Assembly: GCA_041627895.1 (NCBI GenBank)
Contig: JBFKQC010000005.1
Span: 1-64,000 of the forward strand
Direction of reading: 5' to 3'
DNA: 64,000 nucleotides
Origin: JBFKQC01 sp041627895
GTDB lineage: Bacteria; Pseudomonadota; Alphaproteobacteria; Rhodobacterales; Rhodobacteraceae
A model generated the notes under the pieces. The model was not told the origin of the DNA. It was given only the letters and a program-made list of their open reading frames with translations, and searched no databases. This document shows, one piece after another, positions 1 to 9,253 of the stretch. Positions within the stretch are counted from its first letter, which is position 1. Every line of letters starts with the position of its first letter. Both the position numbers and the translations under genes were made by a program.

Positions 1-80
1 GGCGACCGCAGGCTGACGCGCGGCGCAGGGCCGCGATTGCGGCAGCCGCTGGCGTCTCGGCAGAAAGCAGCCCGGAAAGC
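1..80. other. Left-edge non-coding stretch
   Basis: No coding region could be supported here. The last bases (GGAAAGC directly before the ATG at 81) look like the ribosome binding site of the first gene, so at least part of this stretch is its leader. Whether a longer promoter region or the end of another gene lies to the left cannot be seen. Confidence 0.4.
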
Positions 81-1742
81 ATGATCCACCTATTGAAGAC
101 CCGGGCCATCACAAAGGGCAGCGACATCGCCCTTGCCGATCCCGGCAACCCGTCGCTGCCGCTTCGCGAGCGCATGCACGGGTTGCGGCGCCACTGGCGG
201 CGCTCGCGGCTGGACCGCTTCCTGAGCGCCATGGTCTATATCGTAGCGCTGGCGATATTCACCTCGATCCTGACGATCGGCGCGGCATGGCCGCAGACCG
301 CCGGGGAACAGCCTGGCGGCGTCTGTGACGCCGATTTCGGCACCGACCCGTCGCGGCGCGTGCTGCTGATCGCCGCCGACACCACCGGCCCCGGGGCGCC
401 GCACGCGCTGGCGTTGCAGACCGCGATCGGCTCGTATTTCGGGATCGGTGTCGATCTGATCGGGACGGACGGCTATCGCGCTGGCCGGCTGGACGATGCG
501 ACGTCACTGGTCGTGCTTGGCAACGGCGCCTTCGGCGATCCCGCCGCGCTGGTCGCGGCGCTCGAGGATGCCCGTGCAATGCAGCGCCCGATCGCCTGGA
601 TCGGCACCGGCGCCGAACAGTTCGAAGGCGCACTGGGGCTAGCGTTCCAGCGCCCCGGCGATGCGCCGGTCCTCGGGGATCAGGACACCTGGCTGCACTA
701 CAACGGCGTGCCGATCGCTGCGAACGGATTTCCCGTCGCTCCGCCGCTCTGGCCAGGCACGACCAGCCGCATGGCAACGCTTGCCACGATGACGCACGCC
801 GGAGCGAACGAAGTGCCGGCGATCCTGACGGACGGGAATTTCGTCTATGTCGGGTTCCTTCCGGCGGCGGGGTACAATTCCAACCTGGCTTTCGCGGCCA
901 CGATCGACGCGCTATCGAACATTCTCGGACGCCGCGTGCCCGATCCGCGCGTGCTGCTGCGGCTCGAGGATATCGACGGGCTGACCTATGGCCCAGAGGA
1001 CAGGCTGTTCGCGCAGACCGCCGAATACCTGATGTCCGAGGGCGTGTTCATGCATCTGGCGATCATCCCCGAGACCGCCGATGCCGATCAGAACCGGCTG
1101 GCCGATATCGGCGATGCCCACAGCGTCGTGGAACTGGTGCGCACCCACCCGGACGCCTTCGAGATCATCCAGCACGGGTTGCGCCACCAGCGCGCCGACC
1201 GACGCAACGCGGATTGCTACGTCGGAAGCTGTTTCGAGTTCTTCCTCGACGACGACAGGGTACTCGGCCCCGAAACCGCCGCCGCCCTGGCCGAGGACCG
1301 GATGCGGGCGGGCCAGGACATCCTTGCCCGCACCGTCGGGCCCGCCGCGATATTCGAGGCCCCGCATTACGTGATGTCGCCGTCGCAGGCCGCTGTCGCG
1401 GACCGGCTTTATCCGGTGGTCTTTCCGCTCGCCTATCACGGCGGGGTCGAGGCCTCGTACAGCTCGCCCTGGTACTCGAAGCGCGACGGCACCGTCTATG
1501 GCCCTGCCACCGCGGGCTACGTGGCCTTTGACGACCCGGACAGCGTCGACGGGATTCTCGTCACGTTGGAGCACGCCGCGCGGGTGCTGCCCGATCCGGT
1601 GATTCTGGTGATGTTCCACCCGTTCATGATCGGGGTCGAAGGCCGCGAGGAGGATCTGAAGCGCCTGGTCGAGGGCGCGCGAGGGCTGGGCTATCGCTTC
1701 GTCAGTCTCTGCGACGAGATCGCGCCAAGGAACGCGCGCTAG
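81..1742 (+). CDS. DUF2334-type polysaccharide deacetylase, membrane-anchored/exported
   Basis: This 553-residue protein probably removes acetyl groups from an extracellular amino-sugar polysaccharide. Residues about 48-70 form one hydrophobic segment after an Arg-rich stretch, so it is a signal anchor or long signal peptide and the rest is periplasmic. Residues about 90-300 form a domain that seems to recur in the GH113-like protein at 7520-9253. The C-terminal half is deacetylase-like: LRLEDID near 300 (the acidic metal/base motif), QHGLRHQ near 360 (His pair for the metal), APHY near 430, and MFHPF near 515. This matches DUF2334, a branch of the polysaccharide deacetylase superfamily. GGAAAG precedes the ATG. 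Its neighbours are a GT2 synthase, sugar-nucleotide enzymes and two hydrolases. The substrate is inferred, not shown. Confidence 0.8.
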   Translation: MIHLLKTRAITKGSDIALADPGNPSLPLRERMHGLRRHWRRSRLDRFLSAMVYIVALAIFTSILTIGAAWPQTAGEQPGGVCDADFGTDPSRRVLLIAADTTGPGAPHALALQTAIGSYFGIGVDLIGTDGYRAGRLDDATSLVVLGNGAFGDPAALVAALEDARAMQRPIAWIGTGAEQFEGALGLAFQRPGDAPVLGDQDTWLHYNGVPIAANGFPVAPPLWPGTTSRMATLATMTHAGANEVPAILTDGNFVYVGFLPAAGYNSNLAFAATIDALSNILGRRVPDPRVLLRLEDIDGLTYGPEDRLFAQTAEYLMSEGVFMHLAIIPETADADQNRLADIGDAHSVVELVRTHPDAFEIIQHGLRHQRADRRNADCYVGSCFEFFLDDDRVLGPETAAALAEDRMRAGQDILARTVGPAAIFEAPHYVMSPSQAAVADRLYPVVFPLAYHGGVEASYSSPWYSKRDGTVYGPATAGYVAFDDPDSVDGILVTLEHAARVLPDPVILVMFHPFMIGVEGREEDLKRLVEGARGLGYRFVSLCDEIAPRNAR

Positions 1743-2045
1743 ATCGGCAGGGGCCCGGCGGAAACGGGTCGGCTCTGGCATTGGCGAGGACGTTGCCGTT
1801 GCATCGCCAGGCCGCGCCGTCGCCGACCCGCGGCGTGGCGAGCCGACAGCGGGTCTGCGCGTTTCATCTCGCGGTTCCCGCGCAACATCGGACCGATGCG
1901 CTGACCTCACCCAATCGCCGCCCCGGTGGGGCGGGTCGGCGATGGCGTGGTGGCCTTCGGCGTTGGTTCCGCGCCGGGGTCTGAACCCGGACGGCAGGTA
2001 TGCGCCACGCGCGCCCTGTTCGGTTTCGTCAAGCCCCGTCCCGCG
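1743..2045. other. Convergent intergenic region with one GC-rich hairpin
   Basis: No gene is supported in these 303 bases between two converging genes. One imperfect hairpin is visible at 1914-1943: arms ATCGCCG and CGGCGAT, with a nested CCCC/GGGG pair. No T-run follows it on either strand, so it is at best a weak bidirectional terminator. Confidence 0.35.
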
Positions 2046-4373
2046 TCAGGATTTCCGCGTGCGGGGCGTCTTGTTCCAGGCGGTCTCTCGGCGCGGGCGC
2101 AGCCAGTGGAACAGGCCGGAATAGTAGGGAATGAGCTGGAAGAACAGGTAGACCAGGGCCCAAAGCCAGATCTGGCGCCGCTCGCTCCGCCGCTTTCGTG
2201 CCCAGGGCCCGCCGGACCCGGCCTGTTGCAGGGCGTCCTTCAGGCCGGCGAGGTCGTTCGCGACGCTGTCCCCGGCAGTGCTCTCGGCGATCTGGTCGCA
2301 GGCAGCCGCGAGTTCCCGGAACCGCGCGACAAGCTCCGGCAGCGCCGCGGCGGGCAGCGCGGTCGGGGTTCGGCCCAACAATGCGCCAGTCCCGTCGCCC
2401 CTGCACGGGTCATCCAGACAACGCCCCTGCAAATAGAGCTCAAGGAATCCCCCGCGACGCATCCCCCGCCGCGCGATCCCGGCGATGTCGTGCAAGAGGC
2501 GGGCCTCGGTCCTCCGCAACCGGCCGCCGTCGACCCGCGCCTCGAGCCGCGCCGCGATGTCCGGACCGTCGCGAAGGAACCGCTCGGTTCCCAGGGCGCG
2601 GCGCAGCGCGATCACGAAGCGCTCATGCGCCATCAGGTATGGCATCACGTAGACCACGTTGGCCGCCGTCAGCACCAACGACCAGACCATCAGCACCGGG
2701 TTGCTGAGCATGTCGCCGGTATAGACCAAAATCCAGAGCACGATGGTGATCAGCGGCCCGGTGCCGCTGACCACGATATCCAGCGGCAACAGCGCGTATT
2801 TCAGTTTCTGCAGAAACGGCAGCCGGCTTTGCAGCATGTAGCGCACCGTCCGCAACGTGCCGAGCGTCCAGCGCCGGCGCTGCACGATCATGTCGCTGGG
2901 ACGGGGCGGGACCTGTTCGTATTCCACGTAAGGATGCCACTCGGCATTGACCCGCCAGTCGCTGAAGATGCGAACCGCGACCTCCAGGTCCTCGGTCAAC
3001 TGCCTCGGGTCGAAGCTGAGGATGAAGTGGCGGCGCGCCTCGTCATGGGGAACGTCGCGCACCAGCCTGTCGCCGCGCGCGAATCCGTCGATGCGGAAAC
3101 ACCAGTTCGTGCCCGCCAGAACATGCGCCCAGTCGGGCCGGTCCAAGAGCCGCGGATAGCCGGTGCTGTGCCAGAACCCCATCCACAGACCGCCAAGCCG
3201 GCAGAGCGCGTGCACATCGTCGTAGTTCGCGACCGGCGACACCGGGCCCTGGAACCCCATGACGTCGCGGTCGGTCAGGATGCGGGCGGCCAGGTGGCGG
3301 AACAGATCGACCGGCACGTCGGCATCGGCGTCATAGACCGCCAGCCAGCGGACGCCGCAGGCCCGCGCGGCCTGATAGATATCCTCGCCGGTGCTGGCAG
3401 CGTCCAGCCGCGCGAACAGGGCCGGCCGTTCGGACGCAAGGCGCGCCTCGAGCGCGGCGGCGGCAGAGGTCACATCGCCCGCCGGCATCGCCTCGACCGC
3501 GGCCATCTCCGCGTGCAGGAACCGGCGGTCGGGACGCGGCGACAAGTGCCGCTCGCCAGGCGCCTCGCCTCTCAGCGACAGGAAGAAGCGCGGCGCCTCG
3601 TCTGCGATATATCGCACGAGACCGGCCGCGGCCGCGTCGTCCGCGGCCAGCCTGCGCAATATCCCGGCCAGGCGATGCAGCAGGTCCGAGCGGGCGCAGG
3701 GGCCGACGAAGCCGCTGAGGTCCGGGGCGAAGTGGAGCCCGACGAGACCCGGCAGGGCGTCGCGCGCGGCGGCCTCCAGCCGCGCGACCACGTTCTCTTG
3801 CCGCTGCAGATGCCCGAGCCTGGCCATGCGCCCCAGGCAAAGCAGCCGTTCGGCGCGCTCGTTCGCCTCGTGGATCCGCCGGATCGCGAAATTCAGCCCG
3901 CGCGGCTTGCCGATCATCGCGCGCGGCGCGTCGAGGTTGCCGGGAAATTCGCCGTCGAACCCGGCGGGGACCGACAACACGGTCACCAGCGACCGTCCGG
4001 CCGCCGCGTTCACCTCGTCCGCCGCGCGCTGGGCAACGTCGCTGGTGCTTTCGGCGCCGGGCTCCACGGGTTCGTCCGCGTAGGTCACCACGAAGGCGTT
4101 CACATGGGTCAGCGGATAGTTCAGCGCGGCCAGGCGGCGGATCGTTCCGTCAATCACAAGCGCCTCGCGATACGCCGGCACGACGATGTTGAAGCAAGGC
4201 AGTTCCTCGCCCTCCGCCGCCGCGAGGCCGGCCAAATCGGCAAGCGACACGTTGGTCACGCGCCCGAAGCTTCGCGGATACACTGCGAACTGCGCGACAT
4301 AGTTCAGAACCCGCAGACAGACATAGGTGAACCAGCCGACCGCGGCGGCGAAGAAGATCAGGACGGCATCCAT
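2046..4373 (-). CDS. Membrane family 2 glycosyltransferase (processive polysaccharide synthase) with internal insertion
   Basis: This 775-residue inner-membrane enzyme likely polymerises a sugar from a UDP donor. The N-terminus has one membrane segment (residues 1-22). The GT2 nucleotide-binding start IVVPAYREA is near residue 55, the DxD-type YDADADVP near 347, the catalytic base motif LTEDLEV near 460, and the processivity motif QRRRW near 500. Two or three membrane helices follow, then a soluble Arg/Leu-rich region and a last hydrophobic segment near 745-765. About 190 residues rich in Ala and Arg lie between the nucleotide-binding part and the DxD, where most GT2 synthases have a short linker. 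I chose the ATG at 4373; a TTG three codons upstream is possible. It converges on the deacetylase gene and sits downstream of the 2-epimerase on the same strand, which fits one polysaccharide locus. Confidence 0.82.
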   Translation of the reverse strand: MDAVLIFFAAAVGWFTYVCLRVLNYVAQFAVYPRSFGRVTNVSLADLAGLAAAEGEELPCFNIVVPAYREALVIDGTIRRLAALNYPLTHVNAFVVTYADEPVEPGAESTSDVAQRAADEVNAAAGRSLVTVLSVPAGFDGEFPGNLDAPRAMIGKPRGLNFAIRRIHEANERAERLLCLGRMARLGHLQRQENVVARLEAAARDALPGLVGLHFAPDLSGFVGPCARSDLLHRLAGILRRLAADDAAAAGLVRYIADEAPRFFLSLRGEAPGERHLSPRPDRRFLHAEMAAVEAMPAGDVTSAAAALEARLASERPALFARLDAASTGEDIYQAARACGVRWLAVYDADADVPVDLFRHLAARILTDRDVMGFQGPVSPVANYDDVHALCRLGGLWMGFWHSTGYPRLLDRPDWAHVLAGTNWCFRIDGFARGDRLVRDVPHDEARRHFILSFDPRQLTEDLEVAVRIFSDWRVNAEWHPYVEYEQVPPRPSDMIVQRRRWTLGTLRTVRYMLQSRLPFLQKLKYALLPLDIVVSGTGPLITIVLWILVYTGDMLSNPVLMVWSLVLTAANVVYVMPYLMAHERFVIALRRALGTERFLRDGPDIAARLEARVDGGRLRRTEARLLHDIAGIARRGMRRGGFLELYLQGRCLDDPCRGDGTGALLGRTPTALPAAALPELVARFRELAAACDQIAESTAGDSVANDLAGLKDALQQAGSGGPWARKRRSERRQIWLWALVYLFFQLIPYYSGLFHWLRPRRETAWNKTPRTRKS

Positions 4374-4440
4374 TCGCGGCAACCTTGCGGGAAAGACTGA
4401 TCCGCTTGCGCCTGTATCCCGCCCGTGCGGCGCCGTACGG

Positions 4441-5622
4441 TCATCGGAACATCTCGTCCGGGGTCAGCAGTGGCCGCGTGCCGTCGAAATACCGCGCGAT
4501 GGCGGTCACGATGCGTCGAGAGGCTTCGCCGTCGCCGAAGGGGTTGCGGGCCGACCGCATCCGGTCGTGCAGTGAAGGCGTCTCGAGGATTTTCACGGCC
4601 GCCGCGACGATTCGGTCGTGGTCGGTTCCGGCAAGCACCGCGACACCGGCCTCCAACGCCTCGGGCCGTTCGGTGCTGTCACGCAGTACGACCACCGGCA
4701 CGCCATGGCTCGGCGCCTCTTCGGTGATTCCGCCGCTGTCGGTCAGGATCAGGTAGGACCGCCGCATCACCCGCTGGCAGGCGGCGTAGTCCAGGGGATC
4801 GGCGAGCCTGATGCGCTCGACACCCCCGAGGATGCGTCCCACGGTCCCGCGCACATGCGGATTGACATGCACCGGCAGCAGAACATGCAGGTCCGCGAAG
4901 CGCCTTACCAAGTCGCGCACCGCGCTGCACATCGCCTCCAGGCGCTCGCCCCATGCCTCGCGCCGATGCAGCGTGACGAAAGCCAGCCGCGCGTCGTCCG
5001 GCAGACCGGACAGCGGATCGGCCGCGTCCGTGCCCGCGATCCCGGGAACCAGCGCAAGCGTGTCGATTGCCGTGTTTCCGGTCACTGCGATGGTTTCGGG
5101 ACGGAACCCCTCGCGCAGAAGCGTGTCGGCCTCGCGCTGCGTCGGCGGAAAGTGCAGGTCCGCGATCGCGTCGGTCATCCGCCGATAGGCTTCTTCCGGA
5201 AACGGGTCGTGGATGTCGCCGGTGCGCAGTCCGGCCTCGACATGGGCGACCGGAACATTGGCGTGAAACGCCGCGAAGGCCGCGGCGAATGTGGTCAGCG
5301 TGTCGCCCTGCACCACCACCAGCGCGGGCTTTTCGATCTCCTGCAGGTCCGACAGCGCATTCACGGTCTTTTCGATCAGTTCGACCAGCGTGTCATCCGG
5401 TCCGCGGACCGCCAGGCGCCGGTCGGGGCGGATCGAGAACAGCGCCAGCGTCTCGACCTCCAGCGCCTCGTGCTGTCCGGTGGAAATCCAGTGCACCGCA
5501 TCGGCACCGAAGGTGCGGCGCGCGGCATGATAGACCGGGGCCAGCTTGATCACTTCGGGCCTGGTTCCGGCGACGATCCAGATCAGGGCCGATCCTCCCA
5601 CGGTTGCATTGCCTTTGTTCAT
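4441..5622 (-). CDS. wecB: UDP-N-acetylglucosamine 2-epimerase (non-hydrolysing)
   Basis: This enzyme interconverts UDP-GlcNAc and UDP-ManNAc in the cytoplasm. The 393-residue length is normal for WecB/MnaA. Visible family motifs are GTRPEVIKLAPV at the N-terminus, VVQGDTLT, HVEAGLRTGD, PEEAYRRMTDAIAD, GNTAIDT, LTDSGGITEEAP and the LRDSTERPEAL loop that binds the nucleotide. The ATG at 5622 is preceded by GGAAAGAG at good spacing; the open frame continues far upstream but that part is antisense to the MBL gene. It lies 67 bases upstream of the GT2 synthase on the same strand, so the synthase may use, or be co-regulated with, a ManNAc or GlcNAc nucleotide. The gene is divergent from the MBL gene across 87 bases that must hold both promoters. 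Confidence 0.93.
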   Translation of the reverse strand: MNKGNATVGGSALIWIVAGTRPEVIKLAPVYHAARRTFGADAVHWISTGQHEALEVETLALFSIRPDRRLAVRGPDDTLVELIEKTVNALSDLQEIEKPALVVVQGDTLTTFAAAFAAFHANVPVAHVEAGLRTGDIHDPFPEEAYRRMTDAIADLHFPPTQREADTLLREGFRPETIAVTGNTAIDTLALVPGIAGTDAADPLSGLPDDARLAFVTLHRREAWGERLEAMCSAVRDLVRRFADLHVLLPVHVNPHVRGTVGRILGGVERIRLADPLDYAACQRVMRRSYLILTDSGGITEEAPSHGVPVVVLRDSTERPEALEAGVAVLAGTDHDRIVAAAVKILETPSLHDRMRSARNPFGDGEASRRIVTAIARYFDGTRPLLTPDEMFR

Positions 5623-5709
5623 CGCTCTTTCCGGCAGGTATTTCGGCAAGGCTAGCCCGGATTTGTCCGCGGCGATTAGATTTGCATCAAAGTCATATGC
5701 AGGAATTCC

Positions 5710-6771
5710 GTGATCTTGTTCATTTGTGGCCAATGGCATGGGAGTGCGGGATTGAGACTCTCCGAACAGGAGCTTCGCCAGTTCGAACGCGAGCGCGCCG
5801 ACTATGCGCGGCTGCTGGACGGGTTCCGGCACCCGCCGCAGCCCTTCGACAAGGCCGGGGCCGAGTTGATCTGCATCGGCAGCACCGGCGGCGCGGCGAA
5901 TGTCGTAGGCGGCCGGGCTGCGGGCGGGTTCCTGCTGCGCCACGCGGGGCGGACCATCGCCGTCGATCCCGGCGACAATTCGATGGCACATCTCGCTGAA
6001 CGCGGGTTCAACCCCTATGAGATCACTGACGTGCTGGCCTCGCACGCGCACAACGACCATGTCGGGGATCTGAGCCTTGCGGTGTCGGCCGCCGTGAATC
6101 TCGGTCTTGCGCCCGGGTCCGACGCCACAATCGTGATCGACCCCTCGCTGATCGACTACGCCAATGCCGAGACCACCCGCCACGGCTTTACCCTGCCCGC
6201 CTATGCCTGGTCCGGCCAGGTCCGGCCGATCCACTGGCGCCGGTCGCGCGTGCGTGCCGCCGACGGAAGCATGCTGGATGTGGAGCGCCGGATCACGCTT
6301 GCGGGCGGTATCGGCGTCGCCGCGACCGAGGCGCATCACGGCGGGCTGTCGGTCACGGGGTTCCTGGTCGACACTGCGGCCGGTCGGGTCGGCTATACCA
6401 GCGATACCGAGTACTTTGCCGCGCTGCCGAAAGAGTTCGACGGCGCCGACGTTCTGTGGATCAACATGAACACGCTGTCGCTTGACGAGGTCACAGGCAT
6501 TGCGGCGCAGGCGCAGGACGGCACCCGCCCGACGCGCAACCACCTGGGCTATGTCGGCACCTGCGAACTGATCGGGGCGGTCCGGCCGCGCACCGCGATC
6601 GTCACGCATTTCGGGGTGCAACTCGTCGACGAACGGGCCCGGATCGAGGCACTGCTGCGCGAGCGGTTCGCCGGATCCGGAACCGAGGTCCATTGCCCCG
6701 AGACCGGCGACAGCTTTCGCTTCGCCCGCTCGTTCAGAGAGGCGCCGGTGCGGCGCCGGTTCCGGCCTTGA
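5710..6771 (+). CDS. MBL-fold metallo-hydrolase in polysaccharide locus
   Basis: This 353-residue cytoplasmic protein has a metallo-beta-lactamase fold. The zinc-binding motif SHAHNDHVGD is near residue 115, a conserved HH occurs in TEAHHGG near 215, the bridging acid in YTSDTEY near 235, and the last His in VTHFG near 302, so both metals can be bound. No signal peptide is seen. The gene is divergent from wecB and its stop overlaps the start of the nucleotidyltransferase gene (TTGA), which suggests translational coupling and a shared role. I recognise the superfamily but not the substrate; RNase Z-like or lactonase/phosphodiesterase activity is possible. The GTG at 5710 has AGGAA five bases upstream; a TTG at 5752 with GGGAG upstream is a reasonable alternative start. 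Confidence 0.72.
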   Translation: MILFICGQWHGSAGLRLSEQELRQFERERADYARLLDGFRHPPQPFDKAGAELICIGSTGGAANVVGGRAAGGFLLRHAGRTIAVDPGDNSMAHLAERGFNPYEITDVLASHAHNDHVGDLSLAVSAAVNLGLAPGSDATIVIDPSLIDYANAETTRHGFTLPAYAWSGQVRPIHWRRSRVRAADGSMLDVERRITLAGGIGVAATEAHHGGLSVTGFLVDTAAGRVGYTSDTEYFAALPKEFDGADVLWINMNTLSLDEVTGIAAQAQDGTRPTRNHLGYVGTCELIGAVRPRTAIVTHFGVQLVDERARIEALLRERFAGSGTEVHCPETGDSFRFARSFREAPVRRRFRP

Positions 6772-7523
6772 GCGGTCTCGCCCGGACAACGGTGGTGGTG
6801 CTGGCCGGAGGGCTCGGCACCCGGCTGCGCCCGATCACCCGGGATCGCTATCCCAAGCCCATGGCGCCGGTCCCCTGCGGTGGCGCGCAGCACCCGTTCC
6901 TGGACTACGTGCTGGCGCACTACCGCTCGCAAGGGGTCGCCGATGTCGTGCTGTGCGTCGGCCACCTGGCACGGCAGATCACCGACCATTTCGGCGACGG
7001 CAGCCGCTTTGGCCTGCGCATCCGCTACGACGAGGCAGAGCCGGCCGATACCGGGCGGCGGGTTGCGAACGCGCTTCGCCTCGTCGAAACGCCGGCCTTC
7101 CTGATCGTCTGCGGCGACACCTACCTGCCGCTCGACGTGGCGGCGTTTCTCGCCGCCTTCGACGCGCATCCCGATTGGATGGCGCAGATCGCCGCAGTCC
7201 CGCCCGGCCCCGACCGGCCGGCGAACCTCGCCGACGACCGGGCACGCAACGTGACCGCCTACGACCGCGCGGGCATGGCCGCCGGGGGCACCGCCGTCGA
7301 CGGCGGCACGCTCGCGGCCCGTCCCGCCGCATTCGCCGGCCTGCCCGAACGCGAAGACCTTTCGCTGACCGCCGACCTCTATCCGCGCCTGATCGCGCGG
7401 CGCGCGCTCGGCTGTGTCGATGCGGGCGCCGTGTTCCATCACATCGGCACGCCCCAGGGCTACCGCCGGTTCTGCGACTTCGCGGCCGGCGGGGGCGCCG
7501 CACCGCTGGGAGGTCCGCCATGA
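6768..7523 (+). CDS. Sugar-nucleotide nucleotidyltransferase
   Basis: This 251-residue enzyme joins a sugar-1-phosphate to a nucleotide. The N-terminal signature VVLAGGLGTRLRP, the nearby YPKPMAPV and the metal motif VCGDTY near residue 115 place it with the GalU/RmlA/Hddc-type NTP_transferase family; HddC-like heptose or hexosamine nucleotidyltransferases have this short form. The start is taken as the TTG at 6768, which overlaps the stop of the MBL gene (TTGA) and leaves the mature motif at the very N-terminus. Its own stop overlaps the ATG of the next gene (ATGA). This makes three tightly coupled genes: MBL hydrolase, nucleotidyltransferase and GH113-like hydrolase. The sugar is unknown. 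Confidence 0.82.
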   Translation: MSGLARTTVVVLAGGLGTRLRPITRDRYPKPMAPVPCGGAQHPFLDYVLAHYRSQGVADVVLCVGHLARQITDHFGDGSRFGLRIRYDEAEPADTGRRVANALRLVETPAFLIVCGDTYLPLDVAAFLAAFDAHPDWMAQIAAVPPGPDRPANLADDRARNVTAYDRAGMAAGGTAVDGGTLAARPAAFAGLPEREDLSLTADLYPRLIARRALGCVDAGAVFHHIGTPQGYRRFCDFAAGGGAAPLGGPP

Positions 7524-9253
7524 CGCGAGAGAACCCCGTATCGACTTGTCCGCGTAACGTGGCAACTGGCCTTTTGCGCCTGTTGGCGTTGATCGTTCTC
7601 ACGCATGCGCTTGTCGCCCCGCAAAGCGGCCTGGCGCAGACCGGGGATGGCGACGCGTCGACGTTCAGGCCGCATCTCTTGCTGATCGCGCAGGACCCGG
7701 CGAAACGCGAGGTCGGCGAATTGCACGACCTGCTCGAGTTGCGATTCGGGGCCGAGGTCAGCGCGACCGCGATGAACGACTACGCCCCCCGCATCGACGA
7801 GATGACGCATGACGGCTTCGTCTATTTCGCGGACGACTACTTCGCCCAGCCGGGGCCCGGTCTGCTCGAAGACTTGGCGCTGACCGAAAAGCCGGTGATC
7901 TGGTTCGGCTATCACGCCTGGATGCTGCCCGAGGCGGCGATGCGGCGGAAGGGGCTGGCGTTCTTCGACTACCACGGACGCGAATTCACCCATGCCGACC
8001 GGGGCAGGACCGTCCCGATTGCCGAGGGCGACACCAGCCTGGTGCTGGCCGAGCCCCCGGCACGCGTGCTCTACTGGCTGCACACCCAGGATGGGACGCG
8101 CGCGATTCCGGGCGCAGTGGTGTCCGGCGAATTTGCCTTCGTGTCGCACATTCCGGTCTTCTTCGACGACCAGCCGGCCTATCCCGGCCTGCGCGCGGCA
8201 ATCTCCGCGGCACTGTCCCGGCTCGGCCCGCCCGCACCGCGCGCGCCGGGGCGGGACGAACGCCTTGCCGCCGCGCGCCGCGACAGCTTTCGCGCGGGCA
8301 TGCACCTGCCGTTCCATTTCTGGGATGGCGAGGGCGCGTCCGGGTCCTATGCATCGGACGCCATGCACGACCACCTTCTGCGCATCCGCAAGACCGGCGC
8401 CGACTGGGTGACGATCCAGCGCACTGTGTTTCAGGACGCAACACGGGCCGACGCGGTATACGAGGCGCCGAGCAAGACCGCGGAATACGACGCGATCGCG
8501 AACATCGTGGCGGACGCCCATGCGATCAGGCTGCACGTGCGCCTGTCGCTCGTGCTGAACCTGAACGAGGAGCTGCGCAAGGAAGGCGAGTGGCGCGGCA
8601 TGATCCAGCCGCGGGACCGCGCCGCGTGGTGGGAGAGCTATCGCGCGACCGTGCTGGCATCCGCCCGTTTCGCCGAAAGCGCGGGGATCGAATCGCTGAA
8701 CATCGGCAACGAACTGAACCTCGTGCAACGCCACACGGACGAGTGGCGCCGCCTCGTGGCCGATATTCGCGGCCAGGTGGGCTATCGGGGCCTCGTCGGG
8801 TATCAGGTCAATTACGACGCGCTAGAGGGTCTGGAATGGGCCGATGCGCTCGACTACCTCGCCATCGCCGCCTACTGGCCGCTCGCCGAGGGCCGCGATC
8901 CGGATTACGCCGAGTTGCAGGCATCCTGGCGGCGCGTGGACCGGGACCTAGACGCGCTGCGGGCCCGGCACCCGGGGCTGGAGATCGAGTTTGGCGAGAT
9001 CGGTTATGCAAGCCAGCCCTACGCCGCGAAATTTCCATTCTCGTGGAAGCCGCATCTCGGGCGCCAGCAGCATTTCGGCGAGCAACTCAACGCCTATCTG
9101 TCTCTGGAAGACTTCCTGCGCGCCCGGACCGACATCGCGGGCGCCGGCATCTATGCCTCGACGATCGAGGACATGGACCCCGACAGCATCGGCTACAGCC
9201 CGTTCGGCAAGCCCGCCGAGGAAGTCGTGCGGCGGATCATGGCGCTGCGTTAA
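7520..9253 (+). CDS. Exported GH113-like glycoside hydrolase with N-terminal domain shared with the deacetylase
   Basis: This 577-residue protein starts with a signal peptide (residues about 14-39, ending SGLAQ). Residues about 48-245 resemble the N-terminal domain of the deacetylase at 81-1742: LLLIAQD versus LLIAADT, PVIWFGY versus PIAWIGT, and IPGAVVSGEFAFVSHIP versus VPAILTDGNFVYVGFLP. The rest looks like a clan GH-A TIM barrel: NIGNELN with the likely acid/base Glu398, and EFGEIGY with the likely nucleophile Glu493, as in GH113 mannanase-type enzymes. It probably trims or releases the polymer made by this locus. Its ATG overlaps the previous stop. The family is inferred from motifs only. 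Confidence 0.75.
   Translation: MTRENPVSTCPRNVATGLLRLLALIVLTHALVAPQSGLAQTGDGDASTFRPHLLLIAQDPAKREVGELHDLLELRFGAEVSATAMNDYAPRIDEMTHDGFVYFADDYFAQPGPGLLEDLALTEKPVIWFGYHAWMLPEAAMRRKGLAFFDYHGREFTHADRGRTVPIAEGDTSLVLAEPPARVLYWLHTQDGTRAIPGAVVSGEFAFVSHIPVFFDDQPAYPGLRAAISAALSRLGPPAPRAPGRDERLAAARRDSFRAGMHLPFHFWDGEGASGSYASDAMHDHLLRIRKTGADWVTIQRTVFQDATRADAVYEAPSKTAEYDAIANIVADAHAIRLHVRLSLVLNLNEELRKEGEWRGMIQPRDRAAWWESYRATVLASARFAESAGIESLNIGNELNLVQRHTDEWRRLVADIRGQVGYRGLVGYQVNYDALEGLEWADALDYLAIAAYWPLAEGRDPDYAELQASWRRVDRDLDALRARHPGLEIEFGEIGYASQPYAAKFPFSWKPHLGRQQHFGEQLNAYLSLEDFLRARTDIAGAGIYASTIEDMDPDSIGYSPFGKPAEEVVRRIMALR

Noticed and set aside
4441..6789. Long N-terminal extension of the 2-epimerase frame up to 6789
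   Set aside because: The extra residues are antisense to the MBL gene. A strong Shine-Dalgarno stands before the ATG at 5622, where family homology begins.
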